This document shows, piece by piece, positions 1 through 5,735 of a stretch of DNA of 10,393 bases. A program made the translations under genes and the position numbers. The notes beneath the pieces are model-generated. The model saw only the letters and a list, made by a program, of their open reading frames with translations, was not told the origin of the DNA and did no database searches. This DNA comes from Halalkaliarchaeum sp036625675 (lineage in GTDB: Archaea; Halobacteriota; Halobacteria; Halobacteriales; Haloferacaceae). Position 1 is the first letter of the stretch. Every line of letters starts with the position of its first letter. Location of the stretch: positions 1 to 10,393 of the forward strand of contig JAZKTH010000085.1 in assembly GCA_036625675.1 (NCBI GenBank). Reading direction: 5' to 3'.

Positions 1-154
1 CCGGGGTGTACAGCCGCTTCACCTCCCGGCCACGGGTGGCGGTGGCGAACGACTCCTCCCGCTCCCCGAACCGCTCCAGCGTGGGCTCGAGCGTCTCCGC
101 CTCCCACGCCTCCTTCGCCGAGCGGATCCGTTCGAGCTCCTCGGGGTCGAACAT
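1..154 (-). CDS. mcmA: Methylmalonyl-CoA mutase large (catalytic) subunit, N-terminal fragment
   Basis: This is the start of a gene that runs off the left edge; 51 codons are visible. The protein begins MFDPEELERIRSAKEAWEAE and reaches a KRLYTP stretch near residue 46. A Trp about 18 residues in, an RFG segment and the RLYTP motif are the hallmarks of the N-terminus of the methylmalonyl-CoA mutase catalytic subunit. In this family that subunit carries the substrate barrel, which interconverts (R)-methylmalonyl-CoA and succinyl-CoA with cobalamin. In haloarchaea the cobalamin-binding domain is often on a separate small subunit; whether that holds here cannot be seen. The ATG at 154 is favoured because a TTAAG-type TATA box lies about 27 bases upstream, which fits a leaderless transcript. 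The gene is divergent from the methyltransferase at 217. Recognition rests on a short segment, but the motif is distinctive. Confidence 0.8.
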   Translation of the reverse strand, partial: MFDPEELERIRSAKEAWEAETLEPTLERFGEREESFATATRGREVKRLYTP

Positions 155-177
155 GTGAGTGACGTTGGCGTGGGGCG

Positions 178-194
178 AACTTAAGGCTTCAAGG
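178..194. promoter_or_regulatory. Divergent promoter between the mutase and the O-methyltransferase
   Basis: The 62-base gap between the divergent starts (154 minus, 217 plus) contains ACTTAAGGCTTCAAGG. On the minus strand CCTTAAG is centred about 28 bases before the ATG at 154. On the plus strand TTCAAGG is about 27 bases before the ATG at 217. Both distances match leaderless haloarchaeal transcription. This is a reading of spacing and composition only. Confidence 0.4.
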
Positions 195-216
195 GGATCC
201 GCGGCAACTCCGTCGT

Positions 217-885
217 ATGGGACACCGCTCGGACGCGCTCGACTCGTTTCTGGACGCCACGGCCCCGGAACCGACGCCCCTCCAGCGGGAGATGGCCGAG
301 ACTGCGGTCGAGCTCTCGTTCCCGATCGTGGGGCCTGAGGCGGGCGGCGTGCTCGCCTTGCTCGCCCGCCTGACCGACGCCCGGCGGGTCTTCGAGTTCG
401 GTTCGGGGTTCGGCTACTCCGCGACCTGGTTCCTCCGGGGCGGAGCGGAAGAGGTCGTCTGCACGGAGTTCGACGCCGACGAGGTCGAACTCGGTCGGGA
501 GTTCGTCGCCGACGCCGGGCTCGAGGGCCGGATCGACTTCGAGTACGGCGACGCGATGGAGACGATCGAGCGGTACGACGGGCCGTTCGACGTCGTCCTC
601 GTCGACCACCAGAAACACCGGTACGCGGACGCGTTCGACGCCGTGAAACCGAAGCTCGCTGACTCGGCCGTCGTGGTCGCGGACAACGTGATCCGCGGGC
701 CGGTCGACTTCGACGGGCTTTCGGCCCACTTCGCCGACGGCGAGCCGCTTCCGTCGCCGGACGACGACGAGGGCACGTGGGGAATCGGGACCTACCTCGA
801 GCGAGTGTTCGGCGACGACGACGCCGAGACGGTCGTCCTGCCCGTCGGCTCCGGACTCGCCGTGTCGCACGTCACCGCGAGGTGA
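217..885 (+). CDS. Class I SAM-dependent O-methyltransferase (caffeoyl-CoA OMT-like)
   Basis: The 222-residue protein matches the small O-methyltransferase family related to caffeoyl-CoA/catechol methyltransferases. Motif I, the SAM-binding glycine loop, is FEFGSGFGYSATWF at residues 59-72, followed by the acidic ribose-binding residue E84 (VCTEFD). VVLVDHQKHRY at 126-136 and VVADNV at 153-158 supply D130 and D156-N157, the positions that in this family hold the divalent metal used to bind the catechol-type acceptor. It is therefore probably a cytosolic, metal-dependent methyltransferase; its substrate cannot be inferred. Length is normal for the family. The ATG at 217 gives a full Rossmann domain with a short N-terminal helix, and a TATA-like box sits about 27 bases upstream. 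It converges on the ArfB-like gene, with a hairpin followed by TTT at 922-940 between them. Confidence 0.85.
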   Translation: MGHRSDALDSFLDATAPEPTPLQREMAETAVELSFPIVGPEAGGVLALLARLTDARRVFEFGSGFGYSATWFLRGGAEEVVCTEFDADEVELGREFVADAGLEGRIDFEYGDAMETIERYDGPFDVVLVDHQKHRYADAFDAVKPKLADSAVVVADNVIRGPVDFDGLSAHFADGEPLPSPDDDEGTWGIGTYLERVFGDDDAETVVLPVGSGLAVSHVTAR

Positions 886-920
886 GCGTTCCCCTCCCGG
901 CTGCGTTCCGGGGATCGGCA

Positions 921-940
921 GCCGCCGGTATCGGCGGTTT
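921..940 (+). terminator. Hairpin plus short T-run after the O-methyltransferase gene
   Basis: CCGCCG at 922-927 pairs with CGGCGG at 932-937 around a GTAT loop, followed by TTT at 938-940. It lies 36 bases past the methyltransferase stop, in the 61-base gap between two convergent genes. On the minus strand the stem has no T-run after it, so it is more likely to serve the plus-strand transcript. Archaeal termination depends mainly on T-runs and this one is short, so confidence is modest. Confidence 0.35.
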
Positions 941-946
941 CGGGGA

Positions 947-1732
947 TCAGCGCTCCCCGCTACCGACGTGAGATTTCGGCACGAGATCCGCAAACGGTTG
1001 CTCGTCGAGCCACTCCAGCAGCGCGACCAGCTGGTCTGTCGCCGCTTCGAACAGCCGCTTTCCCTTCTCGGGAGTCGCGTCGGTCTGGTCGCCGAAGACG
1101 CCGTTCCCGGAGTTGTCGATCGAGTCGTAGAACGTCCGGGCGCCGAACCGCCGAGCGCTCGTCTCCTCGAGGTCGACGACGCCGCCGTCGCGTGCGTCCT
1201 CGAGCCGGTCTTCACGGACGAGCTCGCGGGCGACGTGCATGATCATCGCCGTCTCCTTCGGCCCGCCGTGAGGGCCCGGCTGCTCGAACAGCTCCTCGAC
1301 GAGGTCGGGGATCGATTCGTTCCACATCCACTCGATCGCGTAAGCGGTTTCGTCCTCGCGGAGCCGTCTGCCGACCTCCCGGAGGTGGGTGACGTTGCCG
1401 CCGTGGGCATTGACGTAGACGACGCGGTCGATTCCGTGATACGTCAGGTTGCGCGTCAGGCTCTCCACGTACGACCGGAACGCGGGCGGATCGACCCAGA
1501 GGGTCCCGTGGAACTGCCGGTGGTGGGGGCTCACGCCGACGTCGATCGTGGGCGTGCAGACGTGACCGGTCCGGTCGGTGGCGGCCCGTGCGAGCGACTC
1601 CGCGATCAGGTGATCCGTTGCCAGCGGCAGATGCGGTCCGTGCTGTTCGGTCGAGCCCAGGGGGACTACGGCCAGGCTCTCTCCCTCCATCTCGTCTCCC
1701 AGTTCCTGCCAGGTCCGGTCGGCGAGGTACAT
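947..1732 (-). CDS. arfB: Creatininase-family amidohydrolase, probable FAPy deformylase (ArfB-like)
   Basis: This 261-residue protein belongs to the creatininase/ArfB family. ArfB hydrolyses the formyl group from 2-amino-5-formylamino-6-ribosylamino-4(3H)-pyrimidinone 5'-phosphate, an early cytosolic step shared by archaeal riboflavin and F420 synthesis. The metal-site motifs are all present: GSTEQHGPHLP at 26-36 (E29, H31), the ATDH aspartate at 40, HHRQFHGTL at 70-78, VNAHGGN at 107-113 (H110) and GGPKETAMIMH at 156-166 (E160). GVFGDQTDATPEKG near 211-224 is the usual C-terminal family signature. Length matches the family. The ATG at 1732 opens directly into the conserved N-terminal strand, and TTTTGATG lies about 28 bases upstream. 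The gene is divergent from NAC. Family membership is secure; ArfB rather than another creatininase-family activity is inferred from the archaeal context. Confidence 0.75.
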   Translation of the reverse strand: MYLADRTWQELGDEMEGESLAVVPLGSTEQHGPHLPLATDHLIAESLARAATDRTGHVCTPTIDVGVSPHHRQFHGTLWVDPPAFRSYVESLTRNLTYHGIDRVVYVNAHGGNVTHLREVGRRLREDETAYAIEWMWNESIPDLVEELFEQPGPHGGPKETAMIMHVARELVREDRLEDARDGGVVDLEETSARRFGARTFYDSIDNSGNGVFGDQTDATPEKGKRLFEAATDQLVALLEWLDEQPFADLVPKSHVGSGER

Positions 1733-1755
1733 GGGTTTCGATCCCGTCGAAGCTA

Positions 1756-1763
1756 CATCAAAA
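1756..1763 (-). promoter_or_regulatory. Candidate TATA box of the ArfB-like gene
   Basis: On the minus strand the sequence reads GAGTTTTGATGTAG, centred about 28 bases before the ATG at 1732. This fits a leaderless haloarchaeal promoter. The box is AT-rich but not canonical. Confidence 0.3.
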
Positions 1764-1819
1764 CTCCCTTTTCCCGGCGGAGTGGAACGTTCGAGACGAT
1801 CCGGGACGCCGCTTCGCCA

Positions 1820-1828
1820 CCCTTTTGC
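1820..1828 (+). promoter_or_regulatory. Candidate TATA-like element of the NAC gene
   Basis: CCCTTTTGC is centred about 27 bases before the ATG at 1852, the only T-rich stretch at that distance. The position suggests a leaderless transcript, probably carrying both NAC and the closely following TrmI gene. Confidence 0.3.
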
Positions 1829-1851
1829 GCGATGGGCCCGACGGTGCGGGT

Positions 1852-2256
1852 ATGTTTGGAGGCGGCGGGATGAACCCGCGCAAGATGAAGCAGATGATGA
1901 AGCAGATGGGCATCGACGTTACGGAGATCGATGCCACCGAGGTCGTCGTCCGGACGGAAGAGGAGGACCTCGTGTTCGACGCTCCGCAGGTGACGCGCAT
2001 GGACGCGCAGGGGCAGCAGACCTACCAGATCGTCGGGGAGCCCAGCCGACGGGAGACGGGCGAGACGGCGGCTGAAGGGACCGACGAGTCGGGCGATGCC
2101 GACGGGGCTGCGTCCGAACTCGAGGCCGACGACGACATTCCCGACTCCGACGTCGCGATCGTCGCCGAGCGGGCCGGCGCGAGCGAGGCGGCCGCCCGCG
2201 AGGCTCTCGAGGCCGAGGACGGGAACCTCGCGGCCGCGATCTCGCGGCTGGAGTAG
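1852..2256 (+). CDS. nac: Nascent polypeptide-associated complex protein (archaeal NAC)
   Basis: The 134-residue protein is archaeal NAC, the homologue of the eukaryotic alpha subunit. It acts as a homodimer at the ribosomal exit tunnel and contacts nascent chains. The N-terminus MFGGGGMNPRKMKQMMKQMG is the typical ribosome-binding basic segment. The NAC beta-barrel core follows at about 20-63, including VVVRTEEEDLVF and the signature VTRMDAQGQQTYQIVG. An acidic, low-complexity linker spans about 64-95. A UBA domain closes the protein (about 96-134, VAIVAERAGASEAAAREALE). The reading frame stays open upstream of 1852, but the ATG chosen gives the family's usual MFGGGG start and has a TATA-like element about 27 bases upstream. 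TrmI begins 7 bases after the stop, so the two are probably cotranscribed. Confidence 0.95.
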   Translation: MFGGGGMNPRKMKQMMKQMGIDVTEIDATEVVVRTEEEDLVFDAPQVTRMDAQGQQTYQIVGEPSRRETGETAAEGTDESGDADGAASELEADDDIPDSDVAIVAERAGASEAAAREALEAEDGNLAAAISRLE

Positions 2257-2263
2257 CCCGACG

Positions 2264-3013
2264 GTGTACCTGCTGGTCCGCGACGACCGGGAGTACCTCC
2301 GCGAGCCCGGCGAGGAGCTCCAGACCGACCTGGGCGTGTTGACGGTTCCCGAGGACGTCGAGCCGGGCGACGAGATCGAGACGCACCTCGGGACCGCGTT
2401 CCGCGTCCGGGAGCTTCGCGGCCCGGACCTGTTCGACCACCTCGATCGCACGGGCGCGCCGATGATGCCTCGCGACGTCGGCCTCCTGGTCGGCCACACC
2501 GGCGCGGCCGCCGGGGATCGGGTGCTCGACGCCGGCACCGGAACGGGTATCCTGGCGGCGTATCTGGGGCGCCTCGGGGCCGACGTGACTTCCTACGAAC
2601 GCGACCCGGAGTTCGCCGCCCAGGCCGAGGAGAACGTGCGGATCGCCGGCGTCGAGGACGAGGTGGATGTCCGGACCGGGGACCTGACCGACGAGATCGA
2701 CGGCCTGGTCGCCCGCATCGAGGACGGCGAGGTGGCGCCGTTCGACCTGCTGACGCTCGACACCGAGGACGCCCCCGCGATCGCCCGCCGGGCGCCGGCG
2801 GTGCTGACCCCGGGAGGCTTCCTCGCGGTCTACTCGCCGTTCGTGGAGTCGACCCGGGAGGTCGTCGCGGCCGCACGGGAGGCGGAGCTCTCCGGGGTCG
2901 AGACGTTCGAGACGATCCAGCGACGGATGCGGTTCGACGACCGCGGATCCCGCCCCGACACTGCGGGAGTCGGCCACACCGGCTATCTGACGTTCGCTCG
3001 GCGGCGATTCTAG
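2264..3013 (+). CDS. trmI: tRNA (adenine-N1)-methyltransferase TrmI
   Basis: This 249-residue class I methyltransferase is TrmI, which makes m1A at position 57 and/or 58 of the tRNA T-loop. In haloarchaea m1A57 is the known precursor of 1-methylinosine. An N-terminal beta domain (1-60) is followed by DRTGAPMMPRDVGLLVGHTG (61-80), the usual lead-in to the SAM fold. Motif I is VLDAGTGTGILAAYLG at 87-102, with the acidic residue E112. DLLTLDTEDAP at 161-171 is the motif IV region. HTGYLTFARRR near the end is the TrmI C-terminal signature. The GTG at 2264 is preferred: it lies 7 bases after the NAC stop and gives the family N-terminus (YLLVRDDREYL), whereas an upstream ATG at 2096 would add 56 unrelated residues. 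Active enzymes of the family are tetramers. Confidence 0.93.
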   Translation: MYLLVRDDREYLREPGEELQTDLGVLTVPEDVEPGDEIETHLGTAFRVRELRGPDLFDHLDRTGAPMMPRDVGLLVGHTGAAAGDRVLDAGTGTGILAAYLGRLGADVTSYERDPEFAAQAEENVRIAGVEDEVDVRTGDLTDEIDGLVARIEDGEVAPFDLLTLDTEDAPAIARRAPAVLTPGGFLAVYSPFVESTREVVAAAREAELSGVETFETIQRRMRFDDRGSRPDTAGVGHTGYLTFARRRF

Positions 3014-3045
3014 CGACCTGTGGTACCTCGGTGGGCGCTCGGTCG

Positions 3046-3067
3046 TTTTCTGACGCCGGGGGCGTCA
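3046..3067 (+). terminator. Short T-run and hairpin between trmI and the nucleotidyltransferase gene
   Basis: A TTTT run at 3046-3049 lies 33 bases past the trmI stop. It is followed by an inverted repeat TGACGCC (3051-3057) / GGCGTCA (3061-3067) with a 3-base loop. The right arm contains the stop codon of the convergent nucleotidyltransferase gene. The structure may help end transcription from both sides. The T-run precedes the stem instead of following it, so it is not a bacterial-type terminator. Confidence 0.3.
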
Positions 3068-4267
3068 CCGTTCGATGGTACCGAACGCGGTTTCGGCGAC
3101 CAGCCTGACGGGACGGAGGAGGTAATAAATCGGGTGCCACTTCCCGGACAGAGGGAGCATCCGATACTCCGGGTACGAGGGGTGTATCGGACCGTACCCC
3201 GCGACCGATCGCAGGGACTCCCGAACCGAGTCGCTCGCTTCGAGGCTGCACCGCAACCGCTCGATCGTCCCGGGGCGGGTCGTGCGGCCGGCCCTCAGAT
3301 CCGACTCGATCGCGTCCGCGAGGCTCCGGGCTCTCCCGTCGGCACGGAGGTTGCGCTCGGCGATTTTCGGCACGTCGACGTCCCACAGAGACGTCGCGAG
3401 CGCGATCCCGACGAGGAGCTTCCGTTCGAGCCGGTTCGTGCGGGCGCGCTGGAACAGCTTTCCCCACGCGATCCGGGTCCGCTCGAGCGTCCCGGCGAAG
3501 TCGCGGATCCACTTCAGGAGGTGCCAGCGGTGCTTCGTACCGTGGAACGCGAGGACGAGCAACCGGTCGATCGGATCGAGCGCCGGCACCGACGCTCCGG
3601 TGACGTCGACGCTACTCCGTCGCTCCCACAGCGTTTCGAAGTCGGGGTGGAAGGGACGGTCCTTGTCCCCGACCCGCCACCGGAGTTCGACCGTGCTCCA
3701 GTCGCGGTGCAGCTGGTACTCGTCCACGACCGGCATCGTGAACGGACCACCGAGGAGGGCCGAGTCGTCCACTCGGGGCGTGCTTTCTTTCCAGGCGTAG
3801 TCCAGCCCCTCAAGCACGTCGACGGCTGCCGGAACGTCCTCCCTGTGGACGAGGAGATCCAGGTCCCCGAACTCCCTGAGGTGGACGTCCCCGTAGGAGA
3901 ACGCGGCGAGCACCGGCCCTTTGAACGGGAGCGATCGGATACCCGCCGATTCGAACGCGCGAACGATCTTCAGAAGTTCGTCCGCGTATTTCAGGGTCCG
4001 CATCGTGCTCGACCGAACCCGGTCACGGAGTTTCTCCACCATGGCGTCAGGGGCCCAGCGGTCGTCGCCGTCCCGGTCACCGGCCGCTCCGAGCCGGCGG
4101 GACAAAAGCGGGGTGACCCCGTGAGCCGCCCCGAGGGCCACGACCCGTTCCCAGTCCGTCCCGTCTGTCGGAAGCGATCGGAGACAATCGCCGGCTTTCG
4201 TCGGCGGCTTGCCCGGGTCCGTACACTCGATGAGAGCCTCCATCTCCGACGCTGTGGACTCGGTCAC
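3065..4267 (-). CDS. Nucleotidyltransferase-family protein (PF14907 type), last gene of the peptide cassette
   Basis: The 400-residue protein belongs to the uncharacterised nucleotidyltransferase family often found beside lasso-peptide and polysaccharide genes. LPFKGPVLAAFSYGDVHLRE at 113-131 leads into FGDLDLLV at 133-140. G134, D135 and D137 form the metal-binding nucleotidyltransferase core, and K116-G117 is the family's conserved KG. Further signatures are VELRW at 193-197 and HGTKHRWHLLKWIRDF at 242-257. The start is the GTG at 4267: its GTGA overlaps the kinase stop by 4 bases, with GGTGA about 8 bases upstream, which implies translational coupling. Relatives in some bacterial lasso clusters sit beside an HPr-like kinase and are thought to add a group to the phosphorylated peptide; that role is inferred here. 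The gene ends the cassette and converges on trmI. Confidence 0.8.
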   Translation of the reverse strand: MTESTASEMEALIECTDPGKPPTKAGDCLRSLPTDGTDWERVVALGAAHGVTPLLSRRLGAAGDRDGDDRWAPDAMVEKLRDRVRSSTMRTLKYADELLKIVRAFESAGIRSLPFKGPVLAAFSYGDVHLREFGDLDLLVHREDVPAAVDVLEGLDYAWKESTPRVDDSALLGGPFTMPVVDEYQLHRDWSTVELRWRVGDKDRPFHPDFETLWERRSSVDVTGASVPALDPIDRLLVLAFHGTKHRWHLLKWIRDFAGTLERTRIAWGKLFQRARTNRLERKLLVGIALATSLWDVDVPKIAERNLRADGRARSLADAIESDLRAGRTTRPGTIERLRCSLEASDSVRESLRSVAGYGPIHPSYPEYRMLPLSGKWHPIYYLLRPVRLVAETAFGTIER

Positions 4268-5211
4268 GGTAGTTCACCCCAGAGGTTCGTCGCAGGCTGA
4301 GCGCCCAGATCCTCCGCCACCATTCCGACCACCTCCGGCAGGGCGTCTATCGTCCGGCGTCGGCGGAGGCGTTTGACGGGAACCGCTTTCGCGAGTGAGG
4401 CACACCGGTCGAAGTTCCGTCTGGCGTAGTCACTCTCCTCGTGGAGCGTTCCGGTGTAGGTGTTTCCGATCAGCTCCATCACCCGCTTTCCGGGCCCTGT
4501 CGGACGGAGCTCCTCGCGATCGCCGTCCTCCAGCAGGTAGATACGCCGCAGTGGAACCGGCGAGGCCGGGAGATCGTGTCTGAGGCCGTGGAAGTGGCGG
4601 TCCCGCACCTCGCACGTCCGTTCCGGCGGATCGACGGGAAGATCGAACCGTTCGACTACGTCGGGGTCCAGTTTCATCGAGGGGAATCCGCTTCTGACTG
4701 CCGGTTCCTCGACGCGGTCGATCGCTGCCACGTCGTCACTCAAAACGCGATATCCGGCCTTCAGAAACGCCGTCGCGGTGGTCGTCTTTCCCTGCCCGGA
4801 ACTCGCCGCGAAGGCGACGGCGTCCCCGTCGATCTCGACCGCGCTCGCGTGCAACACGAAGTAGTCCCGCTGGTGGAGCAGGTGGTTGAACGCCGGGCCC
4901 ACCACGAGGTTGCGGACGATCTCGCCGGGTTCCGATTCGGACGGATCGACGACGATTTCCCGACCGTCTCGAACCAGTATCCTGGCGTTCTCGTAGTGGA
5001 GCAGGTAGTCGTCGTCGGGAGTAACTGCGGCCGTGCCGGCGTCCACCTCTCCAGGATCGACGGCCCGTCGGTGGATAGTCACGTCGACGTCCCCCGGGGA
5101 CAGGCTGTTCAAGGGGGCGAGTTGCGGGAGTTCGAACTCGGAAGCGATTTGGAGGCCGAAGGCTTCGTACGCCGCGGAACGTTTCTTCGCTCGGCTCGGC
5201 GAATTGCTCAC
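4264..5211 (-). CDS. HPr-kinase-like serine kinase, probable peptide-tailoring kinase
   Basis: This 315-residue protein has the C-terminal fold of HPr kinase/phosphorylase. FVLHASAVEIDGDAVAF (118-134) leads into the P-loop SSGQGKTTTATAFL (137-150, K142), followed by the acidic pair in RVLSDDVAAID (155-165; D159, D160). The N-terminal 100 residues are the divergent domain seen in kinases of RiPP clusters, not the regulatory domain of true HprK. In bacterial lasso clusters such enzymes (PadeK of paeninodin, ThcoK) phosphorylate the C-terminal serine of the precursor, and the precursor here ends in serine. No HPr gene lies nearby. The GTG at 5211 is favoured by GGAGGG 4 bases upstream and a GTGA overlap with a possible small ORF. 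The stop overlaps the next gene's GTG start. Role in peptide phosphorylation is inferred from context. Confidence 0.82.
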   Translation of the reverse strand: MSNSPSRAKKRSAAYEAFGLQIASEFELPQLAPLNSLSPGDVDVTIHRRAVDPGEVDAGTAAVTPDDDYLLHYENARILVRDGREIVVDPSESEPGEIVRNLVVGPAFNHLLHQRDYFVLHASAVEIDGDAVAFAASSGQGKTTTATAFLKAGYRVLSDDVAAIDRVEEPAVRSGFPSMKLDPDVVERFDLPVDPPERTCEVRDRHFHGLRHDLPASPVPLRRIYLLEDGDREELRPTGPGKRVMELIGNTYTGTLHEESDYARRNFDRCASLAKAVPVKRLRRRRTIDALPEVVGMVAEDLGAQPATNLWGELP

Positions 5212-5294
5212 GGTTCCCTCCCGAGCGCTCGTTTCGTCCCCGGTGGTGACTTCGCCACCGGAGCAGGTCGTCCGCCGTTGCCCTCGACGCTCAT
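5208..5294 (-). CDS. Possible small ORF overlapping the kinase start (28 residues)
   Basis: An ATG at 5294 opens a 28-codon frame (MSVEGNGGRPAPVAKSPP at its start). Its TGA overlaps the kinase GTG in a GTGA arrangement. CATACTAATCA about 27 bases upstream could serve as a TATA box, making this a leaderless transcript whose first frame couples translation to the kinase. The peptide is basic and rich in Pro and Gly, unlike typical haloarchaeal proteins, and matches no family I know. It may be a translated leader, a second substrate, or chance. Confidence 0.25.
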   Translation of the reverse strand: MSVEGNGGRPAPVAKSPPGTKRALGREP

Positions 5295-5303
5295 ACCGGT
5301 ATG
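5292..5303. promoter_or_regulatory. 12-bp perfect palindrome upstream of the kinase gene
   Basis: CATACCGGTATG is a perfect dyad that includes the ATG of the possible small ORF. It lies just downstream of the AT-rich element at 5317-5327. A dyad at a predicted transcription start is a reasonable operator position, but no regulator is encoded nearby and a single short palindrome may be chance. Confidence 0.25.
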
Positions 5304-5316
5304 GACGTTTCGGGCG

Positions 5317-5327
5317 TGATTAGTATG
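5317..5327 (-). promoter_or_regulatory. Candidate TATA box for the kinase-nucleotidyltransferase pair
   Basis: The minus strand reads CATACTAATCA, centred about 27 bases before the ATG at 5294. It would let the tailoring genes be transcribed apart from the precursor. The spacing fits; the sequence is not a strict TATA match. Confidence 0.3.
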
Positions 5328-5407
5328 GAGCCGTTATCGCCGCTCCCCGAAGCTGGGTTGGTATCCGGTCGGGGATTCGGACTCGGCTGATCCGGTGTGT
5401 GGAGCAC

Positions 5408-5435
5408 CGGGCCGGTCCGATTCTCCCCCGGCCCG
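5408..5435 (-). terminator. GC-rich hairpin downstream of the precursor gene
   Basis: CGGGCCGG (5408-5415) and CCGGCCCG (5428-5435) form an 8-bp all-GC inverted repeat with a 12-base loop. It lies 64 bases past the precursor stop, in the 204-base gap before the possible small ORF at 5294. It could stabilise the precursor mRNA or limit read-through into the kinase genes, as is common behind abundant RiPP precursors. There is no T-run, so a terminator call is tentative. Confidence 0.3.
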
Positions 5436-5498
5436 TCGTTGCTAGCTGGCCGGGTTCGAAGTTCCCCGTGCCGGACCGGATCTCGGCGGTCGCCGGTT

Positions 5499-5585
5499 CT
5501 ACGACTCGCCGCCGTAATGCATGTCTTGAGTCAGTTCTTCCACGCTACCGTAGGTTTCGACTTCGGGTGTGTCGTACTCCTTCAT
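5499..5585 (-). CDS. Lasso-type RiPP precursor peptide (28 residues)
   Basis: This short gene encodes a 28-residue peptide with a lasso-type leader. YDTPEVETYGSVEELT (residues 4-19) fits the Y-x-x-P-x-[LV]-x-x-x-G-x-x-x-x-x-T pattern recognised by PqqD-like B1 proteins: Y4, P7, V9, G13 and T19. B2 peptidases normally cut two residues after the start of the Thr-x pair, which would leave DMHYGGES as core. That core is far too short for a lasso (ring of 7-9 residues plus a threaded tail), and its first residue is Asp, not the usual Gly. It ends in Ser, the residue phosphorylated by cluster kinases of the PadeK type. The ATG at 5585 is supported by GGTG 8 bases upstream and by normal leader length; an in-frame ATG at 5639 would give 46 residues. 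It lies between B2 and the kinase, on the same strand. Confidence 0.78.
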   Translation of the reverse strand: MKEYDTPEVETYGSVEELTQDMHYGGES

Positions 5586-5623
5586 GGGTGTTGCACCCGG
5601 TCGGGATTCGAGAGAAAACGGCA

Positions 5624-5633
5624 TTGTTATAGG
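5624..5633 (-). promoter_or_regulatory. Candidate promoter of the precursor peptide gene
   Basis: The minus strand reads CCTATAACAA, with TATAAC centred about 43 bases before the precursor ATG. That predicts a start near 5602 and a 5' leader of roughly 17 bases containing the GGTG ribosome-binding element at 5594-5597. A second AT-rich site, CATTATACCC, lies at 5676-5686. A dedicated promoter would allow the precursor to be made in excess of its enzymes. Confidence 0.4.
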
Positions 5634-5735
5634 TCTCATATCGTCCCGGTAGAACGCACCTGACTTTCGTTTAGTCGGGTATAATGCTGTACAGGAGTCT
5701 ATTTCCGAAGCTATCGAGATCGACGGTCGTCCGGC

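Noticed and set aside
181..1215. Long minus-strand frame of 344 codons opposite the O-methyltransferase
   Set aside because: It is Arg/Pro-rich with no domain, and lies opposite a gene with complete SAM motifs; long antisense frames are expected in GC-rich haloarchaeal DNA.
2022..3512. Minus-strand frame of 496 codons opposite trmI
   Set aside because: Low-complexity Arg/Ser/Pro translation, and it crosses the well-supported trmI gene and the end of the nucleotidyltransferase gene in another frame.
3020..4300. Plus-strand frame of 426 codons opposite the nucleotidyltransferase
   Set aside because: It has no recognisable motif, while the minus strand carries the GDLDLLV core, the family's other signatures and coupling to the kinase.
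4264..5211. True HPr kinase/phosphorylase of carbon catabolite control
   Set aside because: The N-terminal regulatory domain differs, no HPr or PTS gene is nearby, and the neighbours are peptide-maturation genes.
4441..5319. Plus-strand frame of 292 codons opposite the kinase
   Set aside because: The minus strand has the P-loop and acidic pair in frame; the plus frame is a shadow created by codon bias.
5445..5480. Possible tRNA T-arm (GGGTTCGAAGTTCCC)
   Set aside because: No acceptor, D-arm or anticodon stem can be folded around it at the right distances.
5585..5639. Longer precursor starting at the in-frame ATG at 5639 (46 residues)
   Set aside because: It would add 18 residues lacking leader features and would start upstream of the TATA-like element; the ATG at 5585 gives the usual leader length.
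5397..5663. Plus-strand frame of 88 codons over the precursor gene
   Set aside because: Cys- and Arg-rich composition unlike haloarchaeal proteins, with no family resemblance; the minus-strand peptide has the lasso leader motif and a ribosome-binding element.
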